Part shown: piece after piece, positions 15,756-23,630 of the stretch
Position numbering within the stretch: the stretch's first letter is position 1
Layout of the letters: every line of letters starts with the position of its first letter
Origin: JAOPZW01 sp963788935
Lineage (GTDB): Bacteria; Actinomycetota; Thermoleophilia; Solirubrobacterales; Solirubrobacteraceae
Length of the DNA: 64,000 nt
Direction of reading: 5' to 3'
Assembly (NCBI GenBank): GCA_963788935.1
Contig: CAWBIM010000004.1
Coordinates: forward strand, 1,302,001-1,366,000
Notes under the pieces: model-generated
Told to the model about the DNA's origin: nothing
The model's database searches: none
Seen by the model: only the letters and a program-made list of their open reading frames with translations
Made by a program: the position numbers and the translations under genes

Positions 15756-18101
15756 GTGCGAGCGAGTCAGGCGGGCCCGGTGGCCGGGCTGGTCGGCCAG
15801 GTGGCGCTGCTCGCCGTCCTGGCGACGACCGTCGGGCTCGGCACGGCCGGCTGGATCGTCGGCGTCGCGTGCGCGCTGACCATGGCGACCGCGCTCGCCG
15901 TCGGCCTCGCGCGCGACCCCGGTCGCGGCCTCGGGCCCGCGTCGTGGGTGACGCTCGGCCGCGCCACGCTCGCGGTCGGCGTCGCCGCGCTGGTCGCCGA
16001 CTCGTTCGCGCGCGACACGCCCGTCGCGCTGCTCGTGGCGCTCTCCGCCGTCGCGCTGGCGATGGACCTCGTCGACGGCTGGCTGGCGCGGCGCACCGGC
16101 CGCGTCTCCGCGCTCGGCGCACGGTTCGACGGCGAGGTCGACGCGTTCCTGATCCTCGCCCTCAGCGTGTACGTCGTCCCCGCGCTCGGCGCGTGGGTGC
16201 TCGCGATCGGCCTCGCGCGCTACGCGTTCCTGGCCGGCGAGTGGCTCGTGCCGTGGATGCGCGCGCCGCTGCCGCCGCGCCGCTGGCGCAAGGTCGTCGC
16301 GGCGGCGCAGGGGATCGTGCTGACGGTGGCGGCCGCGGACGTCCTGCCGCGAACGCTGATGCAGGTCGTCCTGGCGGCCGCGCTCGCGGGGCTCGCGGCG
16401 TCCGTCGGGGAGTGCGTGTGGTGGCTGTGGCGCCGGCGCGACGTCACGCGCGCCGAGCTGTCGGCGGCCGACACCGAGAAGCCCCCGCCGGGGCCGGTGC
16501 GCCGGCGGCTCGCCGCGGCGCTCACCGTCTTCGCCCTCGTGCTCGTCTGGGCGGCCCTGGTCGCGCCCGACCAGACGAGCCGCTTCACCCTCGGCGCGTT
16601 CGTGCGCATCCCGCTCGAGCTCCTCGTCGTCCTCGGCCTGGCCGTCGTGCTGCCGACGCCGGCGCGCCGCGCGCTGTGCGTCGTCGCCGGCGCCGTGCTG
16701 AGCGTGATCGTGGTCGTGAAGTTCCTCGACATGGGGTTCTTCTCGGCCTTCAACCGGCCGTTCAAGCCGGTCGACGACCTGCACTACGTCGGCATCGGCA
16801 TCGAGACGCTGGGCGACGCGATCGGCCGCACGGCAGCCGATGTCGCCGTCGTCGTCATCGCCGTGCTCATCCTCGGCTTCCTCGTCATCCCGGTCCTCGC
16901 GCTGCTGCGCGTGACGCGGGCCGCGGCCGGCCACCGCGGCGTGGTGCTCGGCGGCGCCGCGGCGCTCGGCGTCGTGTGGGTGGCCCTGCGGATCGTCGGC
17001 GCGCCCGCCGCCACCTCGAGCGCGACGGCCCTCGCCGTCGACGAGGTGCACTCGGTGCGCGCCGGCCTGCAGGACCGCGCGGTCCTCGCGCGCCAACTGG
17101 CCAACGACCCGTTCCACGACACGCCCGGAAACCGGCTGCTCACGGGCCTGCGCGGCAAGGACGTGCTGCTCGTGTTCGTCGAGAGCTACGGCAAGGTCGC
17201 GGTCCACGGCGGGGCCTTCGCGCCGCAGGTCGACAAGGTGCTCGAGCAGGGCGACGCGACGCTGCACTCCGCCGGCTTCTCGGCTCGCAGCGCCTACCTC
17301 ACGTCGCCGACGTTCGGCGGCCTGAGCTGGCTGGCGCACTCGACGATGCAGGCGGGGATCAAGGTCGACGGCCAGCGCCGCTACGACCAGCTCGTCAAGA
17401 ACAACCGCCTGACCTTGACCCGCGCCTTCCAGCGCGCCGGGTGGCGCGCGATCGGCGCGATGCCGGCGAACCGGCGGGCGTGGCCGGAGGGTCACAGCTT
17501 CTACCGCTACGACAAGATCTACGACCGCCGCAACCTCGGCTACCGCGGCCCCGGCTTCGGCCTGCCGCCGATGCCCGACCAGTACACGCTCCTGGCCCTG
17601 CAGCGCCGCGAGCTCGCGGCCGCCCATCGCAAGCCGGTCTTCGCCGAGGTCGACCTCATCTCGAGCCACGCGCCGTGGACGAAGATCCCGCGGCTCGTGC
17701 CGTGGGACAAGGTCGGCGACGGGTCGGTCTTCAACCGCGTCCCGCCGGCGGAGGAGACGAGCGCCGAGCTCTTCGGCGACGGGCCGCGGGCCCGCGAGGC
17801 GTACGGGAAGTCGATCGAGTACTCGCTGCGCTCGCTGTTCTCCTACGTGCAGCACTACGGCGACGACAACACCGTGCTCGTCGTGCTGGGCGACCACCAG
17901 CCCGCGACGGCGGTCTCCGGCCAGGGCGCGAGCCACGACGTGCCGATCTCGGTCATCGCCCACGACCCGAAGGTGCTGTCGCAGATCGGCGCGTGGGGCT
18001 GGGAGAAGGGCATGATGCCGAGCGTCGAGGCGCCCGCGTGGCCGATGGCATCGTTCCGCAACCGGTTCCTCACCGCGTTCGGCTCGACGCCCACGCACTG
18101 A
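15756..18101 (+). CDS. CDP-alcohol phosphatidyltransferase fused to sulfatase/LTA-synthase-like domain
   Basis: 781-residue membrane protein with two catalytic modules. Residues about 1-210: several membrane segments and an intact CDP-alcohol phosphatidyltransferase signature, D104-x2-D107-G108-x2-A111-R112-x8-G121-x3-D125-x3-D129. Residues about 240-420: more membrane spans (FALVLVWAALVAPD, IPLELLVVLGLAVVLP, VVVIAVLILGFLVIPV). Residues about 465-750: extracellular alkaline-phosphatase/sulfatase fold with VLLVFVESYG, SPTFGGLSWLAH, a DLISSHAPW metal site and VLVVLGDHQPAT. GTG at 15756 follows a GGAGGGA site. It probably makes and then remodels a phospholipid headgroup or polyol-phosphate on the cell surface (inference). 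Confidence 0.85.
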   Translation: MRASQAGPVAGLVGQVALLAVLATTVGLGTAGWIVGVACALTMATALAVGLARDPGRGLGPASWVTLGRATLAVGVAALVADSFARDTPVALLVALSAVALAMDLVDGWLARRTGRVSALGARFDGEVDAFLILALSVYVVPALGAWVLAIGLARYAFLAGEWLVPWMRAPLPPRRWRKVVAAAQGIVLTVAAADVLPRTLMQVVLAAALAGLAASVGECVWWLWRRRDVTRAELSAADTEKPPPGPVRRRLAAALTVFALVLVWAALVAPDQTSRFTLGAFVRIPLELLVVLGLAVVLPTPARRALCVVAGAVLSVIVVVKFLDMGFFSAFNRPFKPVDDLHYVGIGIETLGDAIGRTAADVAVVVIAVLILGFLVIPVLALLRVTRAAAGHRGVVLGGAAALGVVWVALRIVGAPAATSSATALAVDEVHSVRAGLQDRAVLARQLANDPFHDTPGNRLLTGLRGKDVLLVFVESYGKVAVHGGAFAPQVDKVLEQGDATLHSAGFSARSAYLTSPTFGGLSWLAHSTMQAGIKVDGQRRYDQLVKNNRLTLTRAFQRAGWRAIGAMPANRRAWPEGHSFYRYDKIYDRRNLGYRGPGFGLPPMPDQYTLLALQRRELAAAHRKPVFAEVDLISSHAPWTKIPRLVPWDKVGDGSVFNRVPPAEETSAELFGDGPRAREAYGKSIEYSLRSLFSYVQHYGDDNTVLVVLGDHQPATAVSGQGASHDVPISVIAHDPKVLSQIGAWGWEKGMMPSVEAPAWPMASFRNRFLTAFGSTPTH

Positions 18102-18143
18102 CGCCGGCCGATGAGTCCCGCGGCGTCGGATGGTCCTTGGGCC

Positions 18144-18572
18144 ATGACCGATCGAGATCCCATCCTGGAACCCTTCGACGTCCTGGCCGGAACCTGGGAG
18201 ACGGAGGCGACCCATCCGCGGTTCGACGCCGTGGTCCCGGGCAGCGTCACCTACGAGTGGCTGGAGGGCGGCCGGTTCCTGATCCAGCGCTCGCGCAACG
18301 CGCACGACCTGTTCCCCGACGCGATCGGCGTCATCGGGGCCCCGGAGACGGGCGACGGGCTCGTGATGGAGTACTTCGACTCGCGCGGCGTGCGCCGGAC
18401 GTACGGCGTCTCGCTCGAGGACGGGGTGCTCCGCTTCTGGCGCGACGACCCCACGTTCGCGCAGCGCTTCGCGGCCACGCTGCGCCCCGACGGCTTCGAA
18501 GGCCAGTGGCAGCTCGCCGAGACCCCGGGCACGTGGCAGGACGACCTGCACGTCGTCTACCGCCGCCGCTAG
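18144..18572 (+). CDS. DUF1579/lipocalin-like small protein
   Basis: 142 residues beginning MTDRDPILEPFDVLAGTWETE, a typical opening of beta-barrel heme/fatty-acid-binding-like domains. Later GGRFLIQRS, GLVMEYFDSRGVRRTYGVSLEDG and the closing WQDDLHVVYRR fit the same small barrel. An in-frame ATG at 18111 would add 11 residues; the later ATG fits the family start better. No active site is evident. Next to SnoaL-like and ArsR/START genes. Confidence 0.65.
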   Translation: MTDRDPILEPFDVLAGTWETEATHPRFDAVVPGSVTYEWLEGGRFLIQRSRNAHDLFPDAIGVIGAPETGDGLVMEYFDSRGVRRTYGVSLEDGVLRFWRDDPTFAQRFAATLRPDGFEGQWQLAETPGTWQDDLHVVYRRR

Positions 18573-18574
18573 TC

Positions 18575-18982
18575 ATGGCCCATGACATCGAGGCGCGCGT
18601 GCGCGCGCTCTGGGACGACGCGTTCAACGGCCGCGACCTCGAGGTGCTCGACGCGATCACCGCGCCCGGCTTCGTGAACCGCAACGCGCTCCCGGGCACG
18701 CCGCCCGGCCCCGAGGGCCACCGGCAGGTGTTCGCCCGCCTGTGGTCGGCGTTCCCCGACGCGCACTTCGCGATCGAGCACCTGGGCCGCGACGGCGACA
18801 CGGTGATCTGCGTCGGCACGATGGCGGGGACCCACGAGGGCACGCTCCTCGGGGTCGCGGCCACCGGCCGGAGCGTGCGCTGGCGCCAGTGCCACCTGTA
18901 CCGCTTCGACGCGACCGGCCGCACGGTCGAGCACGACGCGATCCGCGACGACGCGGGCCTGCTTCGCCAGTTCGGCGTATAG
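18575..18982 (+). CDS. SnoaL-like ester cyclase family protein
   Basis: 135-residue alpha+beta barrel of the NTF2/SnoaL superfamily: AFNGRDLEVLDAITAPGFVNRN, HRQVFARLWSAFPDAHFAIEHLG, GTHEGTLLGVAATGRSVRW, and a terminal DDAGLLRQFG. Only 2 bp separate it from the preceding gene. Reaction unknown; members include polyketide cyclases and hydratases as well as non-enzymatic proteins. Confidence 0.82.
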   Translation: MAHDIEARVRALWDDAFNGRDLEVLDAITAPGFVNRNALPGTPPGPEGHRQVFARLWSAFPDAHFAIEHLGRDGDTVICVGTMAGTHEGTLLGVAATGRSVRWRQCHLYRFDATGRTVEHDAIRDDAGLLRQFGV

Positions 18983-18998
18983 TGCACCGATCGGTGCA
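18983..18998. promoter_or_regulatory. Perfect 16-bp palindrome, candidate ArsR operator
   Basis: TGCACCGATCGGTGCA, immediately after the SnoaL stop and 12-30 bp before the ArsR coding start. The location and symmetry fit an ArsR-family autoregulatory site. Confidence 0.65.
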
Positions 18999-19010
18999 GT
19001 ATCCCCCACC

Positions 19011-19328
19011 CTGGACGCGACGTTCTTCGCCCTCTCGGACCCGACCCGGCGCGGGATCCTCCGGCGCCTGGGCGACGGCCCGGCCACGATCAGCGAGCTC
19101 GCCGGGCCGTCGGGCATGACGCTCAACGGGATCAAGAAGCACGTCTCGATCCTCGAGGGCGCCGACCTCGTCGTCACCGAGAAGGTCGGCCGCGCGCGGG
19201 AGTGCCGGCTCGGCCCGGCGACCCTCGCCGAGGCGACGGACTGGATCGCCGAGCACCGCCGCGCCTGGGAGGCCCGGGTCGACCGCTTCGGCGACTTCGT
19301 CGAGCGCACCGCGGAGCGCGAGCGGTGA
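19011..19328 (+). CDS. ArsR-family regulator (start unresolved)
   Basis: About 105 residues with a full winged-helix core: LDATFFALSDPTRRGILRRLGDGPATISELAG, then GMTLNGIKKHVSILEGADLV and the ArsR wing REC-RLGPATLAEATDWI. No ATG, GTG or TTG lies in frame upstream of this core; the first canonical start (19116) would delete the first half of the domain. Either a CTG (19011) is used or a frame error hides a GTG/ATG in the palindrome at about 18994. The stop overlaps the next gene's GTG. Confidence 0.8.
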   Translation: MDATFFALSDPTRRGILRRLGDGPATISELAGPSGMTLNGIKKHVSILEGADLVVTEKVGRARECRLGPATLAEATDWIAEHRRAWEARVDRFGDFVERTAERER

Positions 19329-19759
19329 GCCGCGAGCTGCGCTACGAGCGGCTGATCCGGGCCGCGCCCGAACACGTCTTCGACACCTTCACGAGCCCCG
19401 AGGGCCAGCGCGAGTTCTACGGCACCGACCGGCCGGGCTGGATCGTCGAGTCGCGATGCGACCTGCGCGTCGGCGGCGAGTGGACGGTCGCGTTCGGGGC
19501 CTCGCGCGACGCGCTGTACCACCACCGCCACGTCTTCGAGGCGATCGACCGGCCGCGCCGCATCGCGATCACGTCGACCGAGACCCGGCTCGACGGGTCC
19601 CGCCTCGTGACCCGCCTCGAGTTCACGTTCGAGGCGCGCGACGGGGCGACGCTCATGACCATGCACCACGCCGGGTTTCCGACCGACACGCTCCGCGACG
19701 AGCACCGGATCGGCGTGCCGCACGCATTCGACCGCCTCGCGCTGTTGGCCGAGGTCTGA
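19325..19759 (+). CDS. SRPBCC/AHSA1-like protein paired with ArsR
   Basis: 144 residues, Aha1-like: LRYERLIRAAPEHVFDTFTSPEGQREFY, DRPGWIVESRCDLRVGGEWTV, HHRHVFEAIDRPRRI and TMHHAGFPTDTLRDEH. GTG start inside the ArsR stop codon. Same gene order as the pair at 0.5-2 kb, suggesting a duplicated module type. Confidence 0.85.
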   Translation: MSRELRYERLIRAAPEHVFDTFTSPEGQREFYGTDRPGWIVESRCDLRVGGEWTVAFGASRDALYHHRHVFEAIDRPRRIAITSTETRLDGSRLVTRLEFTFEARDGATLMTMHHAGFPTDTLRDEHRIGVPHAFDRLALLAEV

Positions 19760-19779
19760 CCCCTCGGGAGAGGAGACGC

Positions 19780-20373
19780 ATGTCGCAGTCCGTCCTGTAC
19801 ATGTCGATGTCGCTCGATGGGTTCATCACCGGGCCGGGCGACGACGCCGAGCACGGCCTCGGGGTCGACGGCGAGCGCCTGCACGCCTGGCTCCACGACA
19901 CGACGAGCGAGGAGGGGCCGGTGGACTTCCGGCCGACGGGCGTGAACGGGCAGGTCTACGACGAGGTGCTGGCGACCGGGGCGGTCGTGGTCGGGCGGCG
20001 CACCTTCGATTACGCGGGCCGTTGGAACGGCGACCACCACGGCGTCCCGATCTACGTCCCCACGCGGGGCACGCCGCCCGAGCCGGTGTCGGAGTGGGTG
20101 CACTACGTGACCGACGGCGTCGAGAGCGCGATGGCGCAGGCCAAGGCGGCCGCGGGCGACGCGGACGTGCTCGTCCACGGCGCCGACCTCGCGCAGTCGT
20201 GCCTGCGCGCCGGGGTCCTCGACGAGTTCGAGATCAGCCTGATCCCGGTCCTCCTCGGCGAGGGCCGGCGCCTCTTCGACCACCTCGGGGCCGACCACAT
20301 CGAGCTCGAGAGGGTCCGGGTCCTCGAAGGGCAGGGCGGCGTCAGCCATCTGCGCTACCGGGTGGCGTCGTGA
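19780..20373 (+). CDS. Dihydrofolate reductase/RibD C-terminal-like reductase (1)
   Basis: 197 residues of the RibD_C fold that binds NADPH. Opening VLYMSMSLDGFITGPGDD, GAVVVGRRTFDYAGRW, VHGADLAQSCLRAGVLDEFEISLIPVLLGEGRRLFDHLG. GAGAGG ribosome site 7 bp before the ATG. Overlaps the next homologous gene by 4 bp. Substrate unknown; not a riboflavin operon member. Confidence 0.88.
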   Translation: MSQSVLYMSMSLDGFITGPGDDAEHGLGVDGERLHAWLHDTTSEEGPVDFRPTGVNGQVYDEVLATGAVVVGRRTFDYAGRWNGDHHGVPIYVPTRGTPPEPVSEWVHYVTDGVESAMAQAKAAAGDADVLVHGADLAQSCLRAGVLDEFEISLIPVLLGEGRRLFDHLGADHIELERVRVLEGQGGVSHLRYRVAS

Positions 20374-20928
20374 GCGGCCGGCGGCTCATCCTGCTGATGT
20401 CGGTGTCGCTCGACGGGTTCGTGGCCCGGCGCGACGGGGTCATCCAGTGGCTCGGCGAGGACGAGGAGCACGGCGACCAGCGCCACCGGCTGAACCTCGA
20501 GATGCTCGGCCAGATCGGGCTCATCGTGGTCGGCGGCGGCGTCTACCCGGACTTCGTCCGCGGCTGGTCGACCTCGGACAGCCCGATGGGGCAACTCATG
20601 AACTCGCTCCCGAAGGTCGTCTTCTCCCAGAGCCTCGAGACCGTCGACTGGGCCAACGCCCGTCTCAGCCGGCGCCCGCTGGAAGAGGAGATCCCGGAGC
20701 TCAAGCGCGAGGGCGGCAAGGACATGGTCGTGTTCGGCGGCGCCCGCATCGCCCACAGCCTGATCCGCCTCGGGCTCTTCGACGAGCTGCGCCTGACGGT
20801 CCACCCCGTCGCGCTCGGCGACGGCCTCCCGCTCATGCACGGCCTGCCCGAGCCGCAGCGGTTCACGCTCGTCAGCAGCACGGCCTACGCCGACGGCTGC
20901 GTCACGCAGGCGTGGGCCGCGCGGGTGA
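20370..20928 (+). CDS. RibD C-terminal-like reductase (2), 3' end frame-broken
   Basis: Second RibD_C-type protein in tandem: LILLMSVSLDGFVARRDGVIQWLG, IVVGGGVYPDFVRGW, MVVFGGARIAHSLIRLGLFDELRLTVHPVALGDGLPLM, ADGCVTQAW. The literal frame runs on to 21248 through non-coding palindromes, which is not credible. A net +1 shift at the end of the domain brings a TGA at 20926 into frame (ending ...TQAWAAR), the same kind of error seen elsewhere. GTG start at 20370 overlaps the first copy. Confidence 0.82.
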
Positions 20929-21257
20929 TGGCGGCCCGCTCCGGGCGCCTTGGTTCTCGCCGGGTCGGCGGACGGCTCAGCGAGGGAGGGTGGTCGGCGT
21001 GCGGCGTCCGGCGCGGAGCGGGACGGGTCGCGGGGTCGAGATGCGGGTTTGCCGCGATATACGCGGCAAATCCGCATCTCGATCGTCGAGACGTCAGTCC
21101 ACCGGCATATATCCGGCGAATCGACCTCTCGACACGGCAGAACCCAGACGCCCGGCCACCTTCCCCCTCGCCGAGCCGTCCGCCCACACCACGAAGCCCC
21201 CGCACCGCCCGAGCGGAGCGCCAAGCACGCCGCGCCGCGGCCATCTAGGCTCGCGCC
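20929..21257. repeat. Non-coding repeat-rich intergenic block (REP/BIME-like)
   Basis: 329 bp without a credible gene. It holds a long palindrome (21036-21082) and a second, weaker copy of the same unit (about 21099-21132), both sharing TCGAGA...GATT-GCCG-TATAT-CGG when read on the minus strand. The block is flanked by an inverted copy (20967-20993) and a direct copy (21156-21184) of a roughly 28-bp motif ending GAGCCGTCCGCC. This is the layout of a small non-autonomous palindromic repeat element, with no transposase present. Confidence 0.65.
21036..21082. repeat. 47-bp palindrome with 21-bp arms
   Basis: Arms 21036-21056 and 21062-21082 around a 5-bp AT-rich loop (ATATA). Only one of 21 pairs differs, and that pair would be G-U in RNA. 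No T-run follows, so it is not a simple rho-independent terminator, although it lies downstream of the RibD pair. Confidence 0.85.
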
Positions 21258-22028
21258 ATGGCAGACCGGGTGGCGCTCGTACGGCGGCCGAGCAGCCGGA
21301 TGGCGGACGGCATCACGACCCACATCGACCGCGTGCCCGCCGACGGCGCGCTCGCCGTCCGCCAGCACGCCGCGTACGTCGACGCCGTGGCGGGCGCCGG
21401 CTGGGCGATCCGCGAGGTGGCCGCGGCCGACGACCTCCCCGACTGCGCCTTCGTGGAGGACACCGTCGTCGTCCTCGGCGACCTCGCGGTGCTGGCCCGG
21501 CCGGGGGCGGCCGAGCGGCGGGCGGAGGTCGCGGGCGCCGACGCCGCGGTGCGCGCGCTCGGGCTCGAGGTGGCCCGGATCGAGGCGCCGGGCACGCTCG
21601 ACGGCGGCGACGTCCTGCAGGTCGGGCGCACCGTCTACGTCGGGCGCGGCGGGCGGACCAACGCGGAGGGCATCCGCCAGCTGCGCCGGCACGCGGCGAC
21701 GCGCGGGCGCACCGTCGTCCCCGTCCGGCTGCACGGCGTGCTGCACCTGAAGTCGGCGGTCACGGCGCTGCCCGACGGCACGTTCGTCACGTCGGACCCG
21801 TCCGTCTTCGACCCCTCGCCCTTCCCGACGATGCGCCGCGTGCCCGAGGAGGCGGGCGCGCACGTCGTCCCCGTCGGCGGCGGCGGGATCGTCATGGCGG
21901 CCTCCGCCCCGCGCTCGGCCGAGATGTTCGCCGACCTCGGCTTCGACGTCATCGCCGTGGACATCGGCGAGTTCGAGAAGCGCGAGGGCTGCGTGACCTG
22001 CCTGTCGGTGCTGGTCGGCGACGGGTAG
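21258..22028 (+). CDS. ddaH: Dimethylargininase (DDAH-like amidinohydrolase)
   Basis: 256-residue guanidino-modifying enzyme that hydrolyses N-omega-methylated arginines to citrulline and methylamines. N-terminal VALVRRPSSRMADG, substrate-binding ADDLPDCAFVEDTVVV, GTLDGGDVLQVGRTVYVGRGGRTN, catalytic-histidine region LHLKSAVTALPDGTF, and the catalytic cysteine C248 in GCVTCLSVLV. Length and active site match bacterial DDAH. Single gene with its own upstream region after the repeat block. Confidence 0.9.
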   Translation: MADRVALVRRPSSRMADGITTHIDRVPADGALAVRQHAAYVDAVAGAGWAIREVAAADDLPDCAFVEDTVVVLGDLAVLARPGAAERRAEVAGADAAVRALGLEVARIEAPGTLDGGDVLQVGRTVYVGRGGRTNAEGIRQLRRHAATRGRTVVPVRLHGVLHLKSAVTALPDGTFVTSDPSVFDPSPFPTMRRVPEEAGAHVVPVGGGGIVMAASAPRSAEMFADLGFDVIAVDIGEFEKREGCVTCLSVLVGDG

Positions 22029-22031
22029 GCG

Positions 22032-22379
22032 TCAGCCGTCGTCCTCGACCGGCGCGCCGCCGAACTCGACGCTGTTGCCGTCGGGGTCGCGGTAGATCGC
22101 CTTGCGCACGCCGTTCTCGTACGTCTCGCGCTCGGTCGGCTCGAGGCCGCGGTCCGCGACCTCCGCGACCCACGCGTCGAGGTCGTCGAGGAACAGGAGC
22201 AGGACCGAGTGCCCCGCCTCGGGGTGCTCGACGATGTAGACGGAGCGGTCGTCCGCGACCGTCCACACCGCCTCCGTGTCGTGCGGCAGGAACGACGGCT
22301 CGCCGAAGAGGCGCTCGTACCACGGCCGCGACGCCTGGTAGTCGCGCACGCGCACGCCGGCGAACAGATGGGGGCCCAT
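22032..22379 (-). CDS. Glyoxalase/VOC-fold protein
   Basis: 115-residue vicinal-oxygen-chelate domain: GVRVRDYQASRPWYERLFGEP at the start, HSVLLLFLDDLDAWVAEVADRG in the middle, YRDPDGNSVEFGG at the end. Convergent with ddaH, with only 3 bp between stops. Metal ligands and substrate unclear. Likely the last gene of the minus-strand oxygenase/SDR set. Confidence 0.85.
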   Translation of the reverse strand: MGPHLFAGVRVRDYQASRPWYERLFGEPSFLPHDTEAVWTVADDRSVYIVEHPEAGHSVLLLFLDDLDAWVAEVADRGLEPTERETYENGVRKAIYRDPDGNSVEFGGAPVEDDG

Positions 22380-22389
22380 CGCCGCGATC

Positions 22390-22809
22390 CTAGTCCGGAT
22401 CGCGCGGGTCGAAGCGCTCGACCCACTGCGCGCGCCACGCCGGCGGCTCCCACGGCTCGCCGAAGTAGATGCGCTCCCGCGCGACGAGGCCGTCGCGGAA
22501 CTCCATGATGCCGACGGCCATCACCGGCCGGTCGTCGTAGTGGATCGTGTACTCGTTGACCCACAGGTCGCCGGAGCCCGTGATGCGGTGGATCTCGAAG
22601 CGCATCCGCGTCGGGTACGTCGAGCGGAAGGCGATGATGTTCGCCCGTCCGCGGACGCGCTCGCCGCCCTGCGGCCACTCCACGACCGCGTCGTCGGCGT
22701 AGATCTCCGAGGCGCGCGCGATCTGGTCGTCGGGCGCGCCGCCGGCGGCGCCGATGCCCGAGGCGTCGAAGTGGGCCCGGATCATCGCCCGGGCCGTCTC
22801 GTCGGTCAT
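22390..22809 (-). CDS. NTF2/SnoaL-like protein
   Basis: 139-residue SnoaL-type cone-fold protein: DDQIARASEIYADDAVVEWPQGGERVRGRANIIAFRS, FEIHRITGSGDLWVNEYTIHYDD, VGIMEFRDGLVARERIYFGEPWEPPAWR. This ending is typical of the nuclear-transport-factor-2-like group used in degradation pathways. 5 bp from the oxygenase gene. Confidence 0.82.
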   Translation of the reverse strand: MTDETARAMIRAHFDASGIGAAGGAPDDQIARASEIYADDAVVEWPQGGERVRGRANIIAFRSTYPTRMRFEIHRITGSGDLWVNEYTIHYDDRPVMAVGIMEFRDGLVARERIYFGEPWEPPAWRAQWVERFDPRDPD

Positions 22810-22814
22810 CGGGG

Positions 22815-23618
22815 CTACTCCCGGCCGAAGAAGATCCGCCGCGCGCTCGCGCTCAGCCGGGCGTCGGGCTCGGCGGCGTAGGAGAGCACCGCGTTGATGC
22901 GCGGCGCGCCGTCGGCGACCGGCGTGACGCGGTGCGGGCTGCGCCGCCCGCGGAACAGGGCGAGCGTGCCCGGCTCGGGGCTGAGGGTCCGCACGCCCGC
23001 GCGGTCGCCGGTGAGCAGGGCCCGGACGCCGTCGGGGTTGGGGTCGCCGGGCGCGCGCAGGAGCGGCACGTACTCGAAGGCGCCGCCCGCGGCCGAGGCC
23101 CGGAGCATGAGCGTCACGACGAAGTCCGCGTTGTCCACGTGCCAGCCGAGCTCGTCGCCCGCGCCGTAGAACATGACGTTCAGCGCGCCGATCTCGTCGG
23201 CCTGGCGGTAGATCGGCTCGACCTCCAGCGCGGCGCCGACGAACCGGGTGAGGACGTCGGACTCGTAGACCGCGCGCAGCGGCGAGTCCGCCGGGACCTG
23301 GTCGTAGGCGACGAGCCCCTTGGCCGAGCGCACCTGGATGCGCAGCGGGTCGTCGGGGTCGAGCTCGGCCTCCCGGCCGGAGAACTCGAGGTTGTGCGTC
23401 GTCTCGGTGCGGAAGGCGGCCGCCTCGAGCGGCGCCACGCCGCGCACCGCGCCGGCCACGGCCTCGGGCCGCATGAAGCCCTCGAGCTCGCACGCCCCGC
23501 GGGCCCGGAGCTGCTCGCGGCAGCGGCGCACGAGATCGCGCCCGGCGGGCGCGTCGAGGTCGGCGATCGGGTAGCGCTCGAGGTCGACGGCGTCGGCGAG
23601 CGTGATGGTGGCGGACAT
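22815..23618 (-). CDS. 2-Oxoglutarate-Fe(II) oxygenase, HalD/ArpA-like
   Basis: 267-residue non-haem iron oxygenase. The facial triad is visible: H and D in LGWHVDNADFVVTLML (about residues 155-157) and H in RGRRSPHRVTPV (about residue 229), with the arginine in APRINAV that binds 2-oxoglutarate. The GGAFEYVPLLRAPGDPNPDGV region is characteristic of the ArpA/HalD-like group, whose members hydroxylate or halogenate free amino acids (family knowledge). Coupled with SnoaL and SDR genes; substrate unknown. Confidence 0.85.
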   Translation of the reverse strand: MSATITLADAVDLERYPIADLDAPAGRDLVRRCREQLRARGACELEGFMRPEAVAGAVRGVAPLEAAAFRTETTHNLEFSGREAELDPDDPLRIQVRSAKGLVAYDQVPADSPLRAVYESDVLTRFVGAALEVEPIYRQADEIGALNVMFYGAGDELGWHVDNADFVVTLMLRASAAGGAFEYVPLLRAPGDPNPDGVRALLTGDRAGVRTLSPEPGTLALFRGRRSPHRVTPVADGAPRINAVLSYAAEPDARLSASARRIFFGRE

Positions 23619-23630
23619 CCGGGTTGGACG

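Noticed and set aside
21036..21082. Rho-independent terminator for the RibD pair
   Set aside because: Strong stem but no downstream T-run and an AT-rich loop; sits 110 bp after the stop and belongs to a repeat family.
20370..21248. RibD-like protein extending to 21248
   Set aside because: The extra about 105 residues are translated palindromes and repeats; a net +1 shift, as elsewhere, puts a TGA at 20926 directly after the domain.
20929..21257. CRISPR array
   Set aside because: Only two related palindromic units of unequal length, no regular spacers, no cas genes.
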